This document shows positions 1-8,291 of a DNA stretch of 64,000 bases, piece by piece (the first letter of the stretch is position 1; every line of letters starts with the position of its first letter). This DNA comes from Poriferisodalis sp965208485 (GTDB lineage Bacteria; Actinomycetota; Acidimicrobiia; Acidimicrobiales; Poriferisodalaceae), in contig NZ_OZ242344.1 of the NCBI RefSeq assembly GCF_965208485.1, positions 2,666,001 to 2,730,000 on the forward strand. Reading direction: 5' to 3'. The notes under the pieces were generated by a model that ran no database searches, had not been told where the DNA came from, and worked only from the letters and a program-made list of their open reading frames with translations. The position numbers were made by a program, and so were the translations under genes.

Positions 1-2
1 AG

Positions 3-1571
3 ATTCATGGCAATCGGTCCAACGACGCCAACTACTACGGCGGTCTGCTGTCGGGTGAGATTCCGTCCGCGCTGGGCGGCCTCACAGCCCTCACCTATCT
101 CGTGCTCATCAACCACCAGTTTTCGGGCGGGATTCCGTCCGAACTGGGCGACCTCTCCAATCTCAATACACTCTGGCTGCACGGCAACGGCTTGACCGGC
201 GAGATTCCGACCGAGGTGTGCGATCTTCGTGCCTCGGTTGGGGACTTCAGGGTCGACAACCGTCTCCTCACGACCGGTACAGCGAGTCGTAATCAATTGA
301 CAGGGTGCGTTGCCACCGGGTCCGACAACGACACGCCCGAGGTAGTCGAGTCCGACAACGACACGCCCGAGGTAGTCGAGTCCGACAACGACACGCCCGA
401 GGTAGTCGAGTCCGACAACGACACGCCCGAGGTGATCGAATCCGACAACGACACGCCCGAGGTAGTCGAGTCCGACAACGACACGCCCGAGGTGATCGAA
501 TCCGACAACGAGGCGCCTGGTACCACTGTGGCCGACGGTGCGAGCAACGGCGGCAGTAGCGGTTATCGCGTCGGCACTGGCAGTGCGGGCGGCGGTTCTG
601 GTTTGGATGTGGGTGTGGCGACGTTGGTGGTGGCTGATGGGTGGAGTCCTGCTGATGTGGGCACGGCGTCGGTGCTGGCGGCTCGTGAGGGCGGCGCGGT
701 GGTGTATGTCGCTGAGGGGGAGTTGCCCGCGGGGGTGGAGAGGCTGTTGGGGGATGCGCTGCCGGCTGAGGTGCTGGTGGTGGGCGGCCCGGCGGCGGTG
801 TCGCGGGCGGTGGTGGACGAGATCCGGGAGGCGTCGCCGGGTTCTGAGGTGCGGCGGGTCTCGGGGGAGGGTCGTGTCGCGACTGCGGCGGCTGCGGCGC
901 GGGAGTCGCTGGGCGGTGTCGCGGGCGGCGGGGTCACGTTTGTGGTCGCGAATGGCTGGTCCGCGGCTGATGCGGGCGTGGCGGCTGCGTTGGCGGCTGC
1001 CGGCGGGGGCCGGGCGGCGGTGTTGTACACCGGCGGTGATGCGTTGGCTGAGGAGTCGGCTGCGTTGCTGCGGGAGTATCCCACCGAGGAGGTGGTGCTG
1101 GTGGGCGGCGTGGCGGCGGTCAGCGCGGCCGCGGAGCAGCAGGCTCGGGAGGCGGCGGGTGAGCAGGCGAGTGTGTCGCGTGTGACCGGGCAGGATCGTG
1201 TGGAGACTGCGGCGGCCGCGGCGCGGCGGGTGCTGGGCGACCCCGCTTCGGCCGGCGGGGTCACGTTGGTGGTGGCGAACGGCTGGTCCGCGGCTGATGT
1301 GGGCGTGGCGGCTGCGTTGGCGGCGGTGACCGACGACGCGGCTGTGGTCTACACCGCGGCGGGGGTGCTGTCCGGGGCCGCGGAGGCGGTCATCGACGAG
1401 TACGAGCCGGTGTCGGTGATCATCGTCGGGGGCCGCTCGGCGGTCAGCGACGAGGTCCGCGACGCTGTCGCCGCGGCAGCGCCCGACGGCACTGGCATCG
1501 AGCGCATCAGCGGCCAGGACCGCACCGACACCGCCGTCCGAGCAGCCCGGCACATCCTCGAAGGAAACTGA
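3..1571 (+). CDS. Surface protein: leucine-rich repeats plus three cell-wall-binding repeats (5' partial)
   Basis: The reading frame is open to the left edge of the window, so the true start lies upstream; the GTG at 102 is only an internal codon. The visible N-terminus is plant-type leucine-rich repeats (GEIPSALGGLTALTYL, then GGIPSELGDLSNLNTLWL), a cap with one Cys (CDL), and an acidic linker of six SDNDTPEVVE decapeptides. After a Gly/Ser-rich spacer come three repeats of about 100 residues of the cell-wall-binding type 2 family (PF04122-like), each with a VVA(D/N)GWS..D motif, a V(L/I)VGG..AVS motif and an R(V/I)SG..R..TA motif. This family is known to anchor secreted proteins to the wall. 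The next gene ends in the same three-repeat module, so the pair look like co-localised surface proteins. What the LRR part binds cannot be told. Confidence 0.85.
   Translation: MHGNRSNDANYYGGLLSGEIPSALGGLTALTYLVLINHQFSGGIPSELGDLSNLNTLWLHGNGLTGEIPTEVCDLRASVGDFRVDNRLLTTGTASRNQLTGCVATGSDNDTPEVVESDNDTPEVVESDNDTPEVVESDNDTPEVIESDNDTPEVVESDNDTPEVIESDNEAPGTTVADGASNGGSSGYRVGTGSAGGGSGLDVGVATLVVADGWSPADVGTASVLAAREGGAVVYVAEGELPAGVERLLGDALPAEVLVVGGPAAVSRAVVDEIREASPGSEVRRVSGEGRVATAAAAARESLGGVAGGGVTFVVANGWSAADAGVAAALAAAGGGRAAVLYTGGDALAEESAALLREYPTEEVVLVGGVAAVSAAAEQQAREAAGEQASVSRVTGQDRVETAAAAARRVLGDPASAGGVTLVVANGWSAADVGVAAALAAVTDDAAVVYTAAGVLSGAAEAVIDEYEPVSVIIVGGRSAVSDEVRDAVAAAAPDGTGIERISGQDRTDTAVRAARHILEGN
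321..516 (+). repeat. In-frame 30-bp tandem repeat, six full copies plus a partial
   Basis: Six consecutive 30-bp units at 321-500 encode SDNDTPEVVE or SDNDTPEVIE. Units 4 and 6 share a gtgatcgaa variant of the gtagtcgag end. A seventh copy diverges after SDNE at 501-516. The alternation of variants suggests duplication of a two-unit block. The product is an acidic linker between LRR and wall-binding modules. Confidence 0.95.
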
Positions 1572-1661
1572 CCCGCACCCCGACAACGTCATGTCGGCTC
1601 GCAGATCGGCTTGCCGACTGCCTCTCTGGTCGGCCCGCCGACTGCACCTCTGAGATCGTCG

Positions 1662-1690
1662 TTGCCCATAAGATTCGAGATCTTCATATA
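1662..1690 (+). promoter_or_regulatory. Possible sigma70-type promoter for the lysyl oxidase gene
   Basis: TTGCCC at 1662-1667 and CATATA at 1685-1690 are separated by 17 bp, and the -10 lies 21 bp before the ATG at 1711. This is a sequence match only. The 5' leader would be very short. Confidence 0.3.
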
Positions 1691-1710
1691 CGCACACCAC
1701 CCGAGACCCA

Positions 1711-4700
1711 ATGATCCGCTTCTGGTTCTTCGTGGCGAGCACGTTGCTATTGGCTGGCCCGGCATTGACATCAGCCGAAGCGACGGCCCAAGCTGCGACC
1801 CTTCCACGCGATCCGGCGATCAGCAACGAGACTGCGCCGCGGACTCCCGCGCCGCCTCGGTCTCATAGCAGCTTGGGCGAGACCCGTTCGCTATCGGTCG
1901 CCTTGGGGCGGACTCCCTCGCTGCCGCTTCGGTCCCATCGCAACCCTCAGGCCTCTGAGCGCCCAGCGGCCGACGATTCTGCTGCTCATGACGCCGACAG
2001 CCGCCGGACGCTCAGAGGCGATGTCAACAACGCTCCGATGGGACATGTCGAGATTGTCGGGACTGACGGCTATCCCACCACGATGACGGCCGACATCGAC
2101 AGCATCGACGACCTCGACGGCATGACGTCGTCCGAATTCAGCTTCCAGTGGATCGGTGTACTCGACGGCATCGCATCAGACATCGACAGCGCTACGGATC
2201 AGTCCTACATAGCTGACCTCACCGACGGCTACGACGGCTACCGAGTTCGCGTGTCGTACACCGACGACGGTGGCGCCGAGGAAATGCTCACCAGCGAGAC
2301 GACGCTGATTCGCCCTCATGTGGTCCGCTACGCGCAGCGTCTGCCCGATCTCGTCAGCACTGCTCCCCGGATGGTGGTTCGGGGGCTGCACGGCGTCGGG
2401 GAAGTGATCGTCCTGCCGGCCGATGGGACCGATCGATTGCAGTACAACGATGTGCCGATGCAGCTTCTGTGGTTCTACTCCGATATCGACAACATCGGCG
2501 CCGGTCCGGTGCATGCCACGGGAGATCCGCAACTGTCAGACCCATTAGACGACACGAGCCACGATGTCTGGCAGTTCACACTCGATGCCGACGATGCTTG
2601 GATCAAGCTTCACAGACCGCCCATTCGCTTCGAACGCGCTGACGGACACAATCACTTTCACTGGATGAGGATTGCCGAATTCTCGCTGTGGAACGAAGCC
2701 GGCACGGTACTCGTCAAGCGTTCTCCGAAAATCGGGTTCTGCCTCGCCGATGTCGTCAAGATCGATCCCGGCGATGCCACGGTTCCTGATCGTGTTTACA
2801 CCGGTGCCGGCTGTCACCGCAATGAACCGGATGCCACAGAGATCACTATCGGCCTCTCGCCGCAGTATCGAGACATCTACAATGCTGCTCGCCTGTCGTT
2901 TCAATGGGTGGACATATCCGATGTGGCACCGGGGCGCTACCGACTCGGAGGTCAGAGTGACCCGTACGACACCGTGTGGGAGTCAGACGAGACGAACAAC
3001 GGGGTAGTGCTGACCGAGAGCACCCATGTCGTTCCTGGCTATGTGGCGACGCCGACGGTTGCGGCAACACAGGTCAGCACGTCGGTGAGCGTTGCATTGC
3101 AGTCCGACTCCTACGGCACGCCGGGTGCCCCGAAGTATCGGATCGTCGAGGTGCCTCAGAGTGGGACGCTCGACCAGCAGATACAGGCCGACCTCGACGT
3201 CACCGACGTGATCTACACCCCTGACTGCGGGTTCATCGGCACGGACTCGTTCACATATGAAGCCTTCGACAGCGAGAGTTCCTTTCCCCGGAACCCGGTC
3301 CGGGCCACAGCGATCATCACCGTCGACGACGTCCCTCCGGTCATCACAGGGCTGTCGAGCTTGGACTTCCCCGAGAACGCGCAGCAAATCGTCGCAGAGT
3401 TTGATGCCGGCAGTGCCACCGATTGCGAACTGGCGGCTTGGTCGCTCGGCGGCGTTGACGGAGCAGCGTTCGAGATCGACAACGGTGCACTGCGCTTCGC
3501 GAGCGAACTCGGTCCCCCGGACTTCGAAGCCCGGCTCTCGAATACGTATCAGCTGACGATTCAGTTCACCGACGGGGTCGACTCGGCGGGTGCGCCAGAT
3601 GCATCCATCGATGATTCGCATGACCTGACAGTGACAGTGACCAATGTCGAAGAGACCGGCGTAATCGCCTTGTCCAGCTCCGCACCGCAACTGAATTCCG
3701 CCATCGACGCCGAATTGCGCGACCCCGACGGAGGCATCAACAGCGTCGCGTGGTCATGGCTGCGTTCGCCGGCCCCGTCATCGCCCGGCTCGTGGGCTGT
3801 GATCGACGGCGCTAGCACGGCGTCATACACACCTGTCGAGCAAGATGCCGGGTTTTGGCTGCGCGCAGAGGCCTCCTACAGCGACGCACGCGGTCCGAAC
3901 AAGTCAGCGCAAGCCACGACGCTGTCGGCTGTCCCGCGTCCGCCCGTTCGCCATCAGTCGCGACCGGTGCTGACGCCCGCCCCGCGTCGGACGTCCGCCG
4001 GGGGCAGCGGTTCAGCCGCATTCAATACAGGGACGACGACATTCGTCGTCGCCAACGGATGGAACGCAGCAGACATCGGCATCGCTGTCGTCGTTGCGGC
4101 CCGCAGCGACGACGCAATCGTGTTGTACACATCGGCAGAGACACTGCCCGAGGAGACCGCGTCATTGATGCGAGATGCCTCGCCTGCGCAGATCGTGATC
4201 GTGGGCGGGACCACAGCGGTTTCTCGCGGGACTCGCACTCAGATGCGTGCGGCGTCACCGGATTCGCGCGTCACCCGCATCACCGGCGACAATCGCGTCG
4301 CCACCGCGGTCAGTGCTGCGCGCCGCATTCTCGGAGGACCCGCAGATGCCGGGCGCGTCACGTGGATTGTGGCGAACGGCTGGTCCCCGCCGGACATCGG
4401 AGCAGCAGCAGCGTTGGCGGCCCGCAGCGAACGGTCGGCGGTGCTGTACACGCCCGCAAACTCACTGGCTGAGGAAGCGGCCGCAGCATTGCGCGAATAC
4501 GACTCCGGCCGCGTCATCCTCATCGGGGGCACATCGGCAATCGATCCCGCAGTCGAGCGCGCGATTGCCGACGCAGCCGTGGATGCGAGCGTGACGCGAC
4601 TGACCGGTGCTGATCGGGCAGAGACGGCCGCTGCAGCAGCACGGCAAGTGCTCGGCGATCCCCCGGTCACCGAGGAAACCAGCTTGGTGATCGCCAACGG

Positions 4701-4986
4701 CCGGTCGCTGCCGGACATCGGAGTGGCAGCAGCGCTGGCTGCGTCGCTGGACGGCTCAGCCGTGATCTACACGTCGCATGACGTGCTGTCGGCGGCATCG
4801 GCTGCGCTCATTGCCGACTATCGCCCCAGCAGGCTGTTCATCGTAGGGGGCACGAGCGCCGTCGCTGAGGAAACTGAGGCGGAAGCTCGTGCGCTGGCAC
4901 CCGGAACCCGTCTGGCACGTTACCGCGGCGCGTCCCGCATCGAGACAGCTTCGGTCGCGGCTCGTCGAATTCTCGCACGGCGCTGA
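1711..4986 (+). CDS. Secreted lysyl oxidase-like protein with Ig/cadherin-like modules and cell-wall-binding repeats
   Basis: Protein of 1091 aa. Residues 1-28 form a signal peptide (basic start, hydrophobic FFVASTLLLAG core, AQA cleavage site). Residues about 215-435 match the bacterial lysyl oxidase family (PF01186): a copper-ligand-like GHNHFHW near 311-317, KIGFCLAD near 339, LSPQYRDIY near 382, PGRYRL near 406 and ESDETNN near 421. Around this lie a sequence-like Ig/Big module (about 97-205), a tandem-95/cadherin-like pair (about 436-648) and another Ig-like module (649-745). Three cell-wall-binding type 2 repeats follow (about 775-875, 880-980, 988-1090). Known lysyl oxidases use Cu2+ and a lysine-tyrosylquinone to oxidise lysine side chains in extracellular proteins; bacterial substrates are unknown. 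A wall-anchored amine oxidase or matrix cross-linker is inferred. Confidence 0.85.
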   Translation: MIRFWFFVASTLLLAGPALTSAEATAQAATLPRDPAISNETAPRTPAPPRSHSSLGETRSLSVALGRTPSLPLRSHRNPQASERPAADDSAAHDADSRRTLRGDVNNAPMGHVEIVGTDGYPTTMTADIDSIDDLDGMTSSEFSFQWIGVLDGIASDIDSATDQSYIADLTDGYDGYRVRVSYTDDGGAEEMLTSETTLIRPHVVRYAQRLPDLVSTAPRMVVRGLHGVGEVIVLPADGTDRLQYNDVPMQLLWFYSDIDNIGAGPVHATGDPQLSDPLDDTSHDVWQFTLDADDAWIKLHRPPIRFERADGHNHFHWMRIAEFSLWNEAGTVLVKRSPKIGFCLADVVKIDPGDATVPDRVYTGAGCHRNEPDATEITIGLSPQYRDIYNAARLSFQWVDISDVAPGRYRLGGQSDPYDTVWESDETNNGVVLTESTHVVPGYVATPTVAATQVSTSVSVALQSDSYGTPGAPKYRIVEVPQSGTLDQQIQADLDVTDVIYTPDCGFIGTDSFTYEAFDSESSFPRNPVRATAIITVDDVPPVITGLSSLDFPENAQQIVAEFDAGSATDCELAAWSLGGVDGAAFEIDNGALRFASELGPPDFEARLSNTYQLTIQFTDGVDSAGAPDASIDDSHDLTVTVTNVEETGVIALSSSAPQLNSAIDAELRDPDGGINSVAWSWLRSPAPSSPGSWAVIDGASTASYTPVEQDAGFWLRAEASYSDARGPNKSAQATTLSAVPRPPVRHQSRPVLTPAPRRTSAGGSGSAAFNTGTTTFVVANGWNAADIGIAVVVAARSDDAIVLYTSAETLPEETASLMRDASPAQIVIVGGTTAVSRGTRTQMRAASPDSRVTRITGDNRVATAVSAARRILGGPADAGRVTWIVANGWSPPDIGAAAALAARSERSAVLYTPANSLAEEAAAALREYDSGRVILIGGTSAIDPAVERAIADAAVDASVTRLTGADRAETAAAAARQVLGDPPVTEETSLVIANGRSLPDIGVAAALAASLDGSAVIYTSHDVLSAASAALIADYRPSRLFIVGGTSAVAEETEAEARALAPGTRLARYRGASRIETASVAARRILARR

Positions 4987-5063
4987 GGCCGCCAAGCAGC
5001 ACCACGGCACCACGTCGCATCTTGACATCTCCGAACCTGGTGGCCACGGCGGTCGCGGCTCTT

Positions 5064-5102
5064 GCCGCTCGGGTCACGGCTTCGCCTGCCGGCTCAGCCT
5101 CC
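5064..5102. repeat. Dispersed repeat, short copy C
   Basis: The block gccgctcggg...cacggcttcgcctgccggctcagcctc is nearly identical to the right half of copy A at 49165-49262 and related to copy B at 50944-51032. It sits in the spacer just before dapB. Confidence 0.7.
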
Positions 5103-5115
5103 GCGCGTCACTAGC

Positions 5116-5892
5116 GTGACCGTCGTGAGAGTGCTGGTGTTCGGCGCGGGCGGGCGGATGGGTGCCACGGTGTGCGAGGCCGTGGCCTCCGACGATGACT
5201 TGCAGTTGGCGGCTGGCGTGGATCCCGGCGTCGGCGGTCAGCGAGACATCACCGGCAGCATCGACATCGTCGCGGCGAGCAGCGACGTGGATCCTGCAGG
5301 CATCGATGTCGCAGTGGATTTCACCGTGGCCGCTGCCGCTCGGGAGAATCTGACCTGGTGCGCCGCGAACGGCGTGCACGCGGTCGTTGGCACGAGCGGT
5401 CTCGATCCCGACGACTACGAGCGCTGCCGTGCGGCGTTCACCTCCAGCAACTGCCTCATTGCTCCGAACTTCGCTATCGGGGCCGTGCTGATGATGCGGT
5501 TCGCCGAGCTGGCGGCCCCGTTCTTCCCGACCGCTGAGGTCATCGAGATGCATCACGACAACAAGGTGGATGCGCCCTCCGGCACAGCGATGCAGACTGC
5601 GCGTGCGATGGCGGCGGCATCTTCGGACTGGGCAGCCGATCCCACTCGTGACGAGGTGCTGCGGGGTGCGCGGGGCGGCACGGGTCCGGGGGGAATCCCG
5701 GTGCACTCGGTGCGGCTGCGGGGTCTGGTCGCGCACCAGCAGGTGCTGCTCGGCACGGCAGGGGAGACGCTCACGATCCGCCACGACAGCCTCGATCGGG
5801 TGTCGTTCATGTCGGGGGTGCTGCTCGCCTGCAAGGCGATCGCCGACCATCGGGGCGTCACGATCGGTCTCGACGCGTACCTGCAGCTCTAG
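5116..5892 (+). CDS. dapB: 4-hydroxy-tetrahydrodipicolinate reductase
   Basis: Protein of 258 aa, normal for DapB. It reduces hydroxy-tetrahydrodipicolinate with NAD(P)H in the diaminopimelate/lysine pathway. The nucleotide-binding motif GAGGRMG follows the start. VVGTSGL, the catalytic-domain stretch EMHHDNKVDAPSGTA and the dimer/substrate segment APNFAIGAVLMM are all present. An open frame extends upstream to 5062, but those codons fall in a dispersed repeat and have no homology to DapB, so the GTG at 5116 (or the GTG at 5125) is the likely start. The next gene follows after 3 bp and is probably co-transcribed. Confidence 0.93.
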   Translation: MTVVRVLVFGAGGRMGATVCEAVASDDDLQLAAGVDPGVGGQRDITGSIDIVAASSDVDPAGIDVAVDFTVAAAARENLTWCAANGVHAVVGTSGLDPDDYERCRAAFTSSNCLIAPNFAIGAVLMMRFAELAAPFFPTAEVIEMHHDNKVDAPSGTAMQTARAMAAASSDWAADPTRDEVLRGARGGTGPGGIPVHSVRLRGLVAHQQVLLGTAGETLTIRHDSLDRVSFMSGVLLACKAIADHRGVTIGLDAYLQL

Positions 5893-5895
5893 GCG

Positions 5896-7128
5896 GTGAG
5901 CGCAGCCGAACAGCGGCGGGGTCTCTGGGAGGTGGCCCACGAGCGCGGCATGACGCGCCGCCGCTTCTTGTGGCTGCTCTCGGCGGGTGGTGCCACGGCG
6001 GTGATGGCGGCCTGCACCGGCACTCGGAGTCCGTCCAGCACGCCGACGTCGACTGCTCCGGCCGTCGAGGGGCTGCCGTGGTTCAAGGACCCGGCACCGT
6101 TCATCATGCACGGCACCAAGGGCCTCGAGTCCCGCCTCGAGAACATGGAGGGCCTGATCACGCCGTACCGGCTCTTCTTCGTGCGCAACAATTCGGTCAG
6201 CATCGAGGTGAACCCTGATGACTGGTCACTGAGCATCGAAGGCGATGCCGTGGCTGCGCCTGTGGAGCTGTCCTACGGCGAGGTGACGGCGATGGAGAGC
6301 CGCACACTTGAGGCATACCTCGAGTGCGCCGGCAATCACCGGGCCATGTTCGACTTGGTGAACGGGCAGGCAGCGAAGGGTGATCAATGGAAGACCGGGG
6401 CGGTCGGCAATGCCGAATGGACTGGGGTGCCGCTCGGCGACGTCCTGCGGGCAGCGGGCATCCGTGAAGACGCTGTCAGCGTGCTGCTCATCGGCATGGA
6501 CATCGACTCTCCTGAGGCGGGCTTCCGCCGTGTGATCCCTGCCGAGGTGGCCATGGATCCCGACACGCTGCTGGTGCACGGGATGAACGGCGAGACGCTG
6601 CCGCGCGACCACGGCTACCCGCTGCGTGCGCTCGTTCCCGGCTGGGTGGGCAGCACTTCCATCAAGTGGCTGAGCCGCATCGTGGTCTCGTCCGAACAGC
6701 AGTGGGCTCGCAACAACACCACCTCGTATGTCTTGATCGGCGACGACTACCCGCCCGAGGGAGAAGCCTTGGGACAGGTGGTGACCACCCAGAGCATCAA
6801 GAGCGCGCTGGCGCTCCCGTGGCCTGCCGAGCTCGACGCCGGCACTCACCGCATCGGCGGCTATGCGCACTCGCCTGCGGGCAGGGTCGCCGAGGTCGAA
6901 TGGAGCGACGACTCGGGACGAACATGGCACCGTGCGGACCTGATCGGTCCGCAGGCACGGCTCGGGTGGGTGCGATTCGAGTTGTCTTGGGAGGCATCCG
7001 CCGGGATGTACACCGTGATGACCCGCGCCACCGATGTCGCCGGCAACACCCAGCCCGATCAAGTCCCATTCAACGAGAAGGGCTACCTCTTCGACCAGCC
7101 TCTGCCGCACCCCATCCGCGTCGTATGA
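5896..7128 (+). CDS. Tat-exported sulfite-oxidase-like molybdopterin oxidoreductase (lipoprotein)
   Basis: Protein of 410 aa. Residues 20-40 hold a twin-arginine motif (TRRRFLWLL) followed by a hydrophobic stretch and a lipobox ending AAC, so Tat export and lipid attachment at Cys40 are likely. Residues about 85-290 are the sulfite-oxidase molybdopterin domain (PF00174 type) with the molybdenum-ligand motif ECAGNHR near 143. The C-terminal 120 residues look like the Mo-co dimerisation Ig-like domain (PF03404 type; WSDDSGRTW, RATDVAGNTQPD). No haem domain is present, so electrons must leave through another protein. The substrate is unknown; sulfite or another oxyanion is possible. Alternative start: ATG at 5950, which would still keep the Tat motif. 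Confidence 0.88.
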   Translation: MSAAEQRRGLWEVAHERGMTRRRFLWLLSAGGATAVMAACTGTRSPSSTPTSTAPAVEGLPWFKDPAPFIMHGTKGLESRLENMEGLITPYRLFFVRNNSVSIEVNPDDWSLSIEGDAVAAPVELSYGEVTAMESRTLEAYLECAGNHRAMFDLVNGQAAKGDQWKTGAVGNAEWTGVPLGDVLRAAGIREDAVSVLLIGMDIDSPEAGFRRVIPAEVAMDPDTLLVHGMNGETLPRDHGYPLRALVPGWVGSTSIKWLSRIVVSSEQQWARNNTTSYVLIGDDYPPEGEALGQVVTTQSIKSALALPWPAELDAGTHRIGGYAHSPAGRVAEVEWSDDSGRTWHRADLIGPQARLGWVRFELSWEASAGMYTVMTRATDVAGNTQPDQVPFNEKGYLFDQPLPHPIRVV

Positions 7129-7219
7129 GGCGCCACTCGACGGCACGTCATCGACACGCTCCATTGGCGACACCGCCAACCCGGCAGATGGGTGCCGTTG
7201 TCGAGTACGTTTCGAGGCC

Positions 7220-7297
7220 ATGTCGCGACTGAAGTCAGTTCAACTCGGTTCGAACTGTGGCCTGCAGGTATCCGAACTCTGCCTCGGCACCAGCTGA
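7220..7297 (+). pseudogene. Truncated N-terminus of an aldo/keto reductase
   Basis: Twenty-five codons from ATG 7220 read MSRLKSVQLG...GLQVSELCLGTS and then stop. The pattern (V/R)xLG..GL.VSELCLGT is the conserved first beta-strand region of aldo/keto reductases, whose full length is about 320 aa. Nothing homologous follows; galE begins 25 bp later. It looks like a gene remnant left by a deletion. Confidence 0.6.
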
Positions 7298-7321
7298 CAG
7301 GCGTGTCCCGGTGGTGATCTC

Positions 7322-8281
7322 ATGACGGTGCTCGTGACCGGTGGCGCGGGCTACATCGGCTCAGCGGTCGTCGATGCACTTGCCGAACGCGGTGAGGACG
7401 TCTTGGTAGTCGACAATCTGTCGCGCTCCGCGCGTCCCGAATTCCCCCGTGGCGTGGACTTCGAATCACTGGACATCGGCGACGCCGACAGCGTCGGGCA
7501 TCTCGTGAGCCGCCACGGCATCGAGTCGTGCATCCACTTGGCGGGCCTGATCGCCGTGGGGGAGTCGGTGAGCAATCCCGGGCTGTATATCGAGAACAAC
7601 GTCGTGCAGTCGGCTCATCTGCTCCGGGTGCTCGCACGCAGCGGCGTTACTCGAATCGTGTTCTCGTCTTCGGCAGCGGTGTACGGGAATGCCTCGACGA
7701 CGCCGATCGACGAGAGCGAGCCCACTGAGCCGACGAGTCCCTACGGATGGACCAAGCTGGTCACCGAGCAGATGCTCGAAATGCACGACCACGCCGACGG
7801 TCTGCGGTCGGTGTCGCTGCGGTACTTCAATGCTGCCGGCGCAACCGCGCGTCGCATTGAACGGCACACGCCGGAGACTCACCTGATCCCGCTTGCGGTG
7901 CGTGCGGCAACAGAGCCAGGCGGCCAGCTGACGGTCTTCGGCGACGACTATCCGACTCCGGATGGCACTGCCGTGCGCGACTACATCCACATCGGCGACC
8001 TCACTGAAGCGCACCTGCGTGCGCTCGACTACCTGCGAGCGGCCGGGGAGACCACGGTGGTCAACCTCGGCGCGGGCGTCGGTCACTCGGTGCTTGAGGT
8101 CATCGCCGCTGTCGAGAATGTGCTCGGGCGTCGCGTGCCCTATGAGGTGGGGCCACGCCGGGCGGGCGATCCTGCTGAGCTGATCGCCTCCACGCAACGG
8201 GCTCGTCGCTTGCTCGACTGGGCGCCGGTGCGTTCGACACTCCCCGAGATCGTCTCGTCCCTGGCTGCGCACGCGCCGTGA
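7322..8281 (+). CDS. galE: UDP-glucose 4-epimerase
   Basis: Protein of 319 aa, extended SDR fold. The NAD-binding GGAGYIG is at 7-13. The catalytic YGWTK (Tyr near 140, Lys four residues on) and upstream FSSSAAVYG are present, and the substrate-loop stretch RYFNAAGA follows. It interconverts UDP-galactose and UDP-glucose in the Leloir pathway. It converges on galK, 10 bp away on the other strand, and belongs with the galactoside locus that follows. No terminator is visible between the two genes. Confidence 0.93.
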   Translation: MTVLVTGGAGYIGSAVVDALAERGEDVLVVDNLSRSARPEFPRGVDFESLDIGDADSVGHLVSRHGIESCIHLAGLIAVGESVSNPGLYIENNVVQSAHLLRVLARSGVTRIVFSSSAAVYGNASTTPIDESEPTEPTSPYGWTKLVTEQMLEMHDHADGLRSVSLRYFNAAGATARRIERHTPETHLIPLAVRAATEPGGQLTVFGDDYPTPDGTAVRDYIHIGDLTEAHLRALDYLRAAGETTVVNLGAGVGHSVLEVIAAVENVLGRRVPYEVGPRRAGDPAELIASTQRARRLLDWAPVRSTLPEIVSSLAAHAP

Positions 8282-8291
8282 TCGGCGGGCG

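Noticed and set aside
5896..7128. Structural subunit served by the CoxD/XdhC genes
   Set aside because: It belongs to the sulfite-oxidase family, which does not need XdhC-type sulfuration of the cofactor; it is also 15 kb away.
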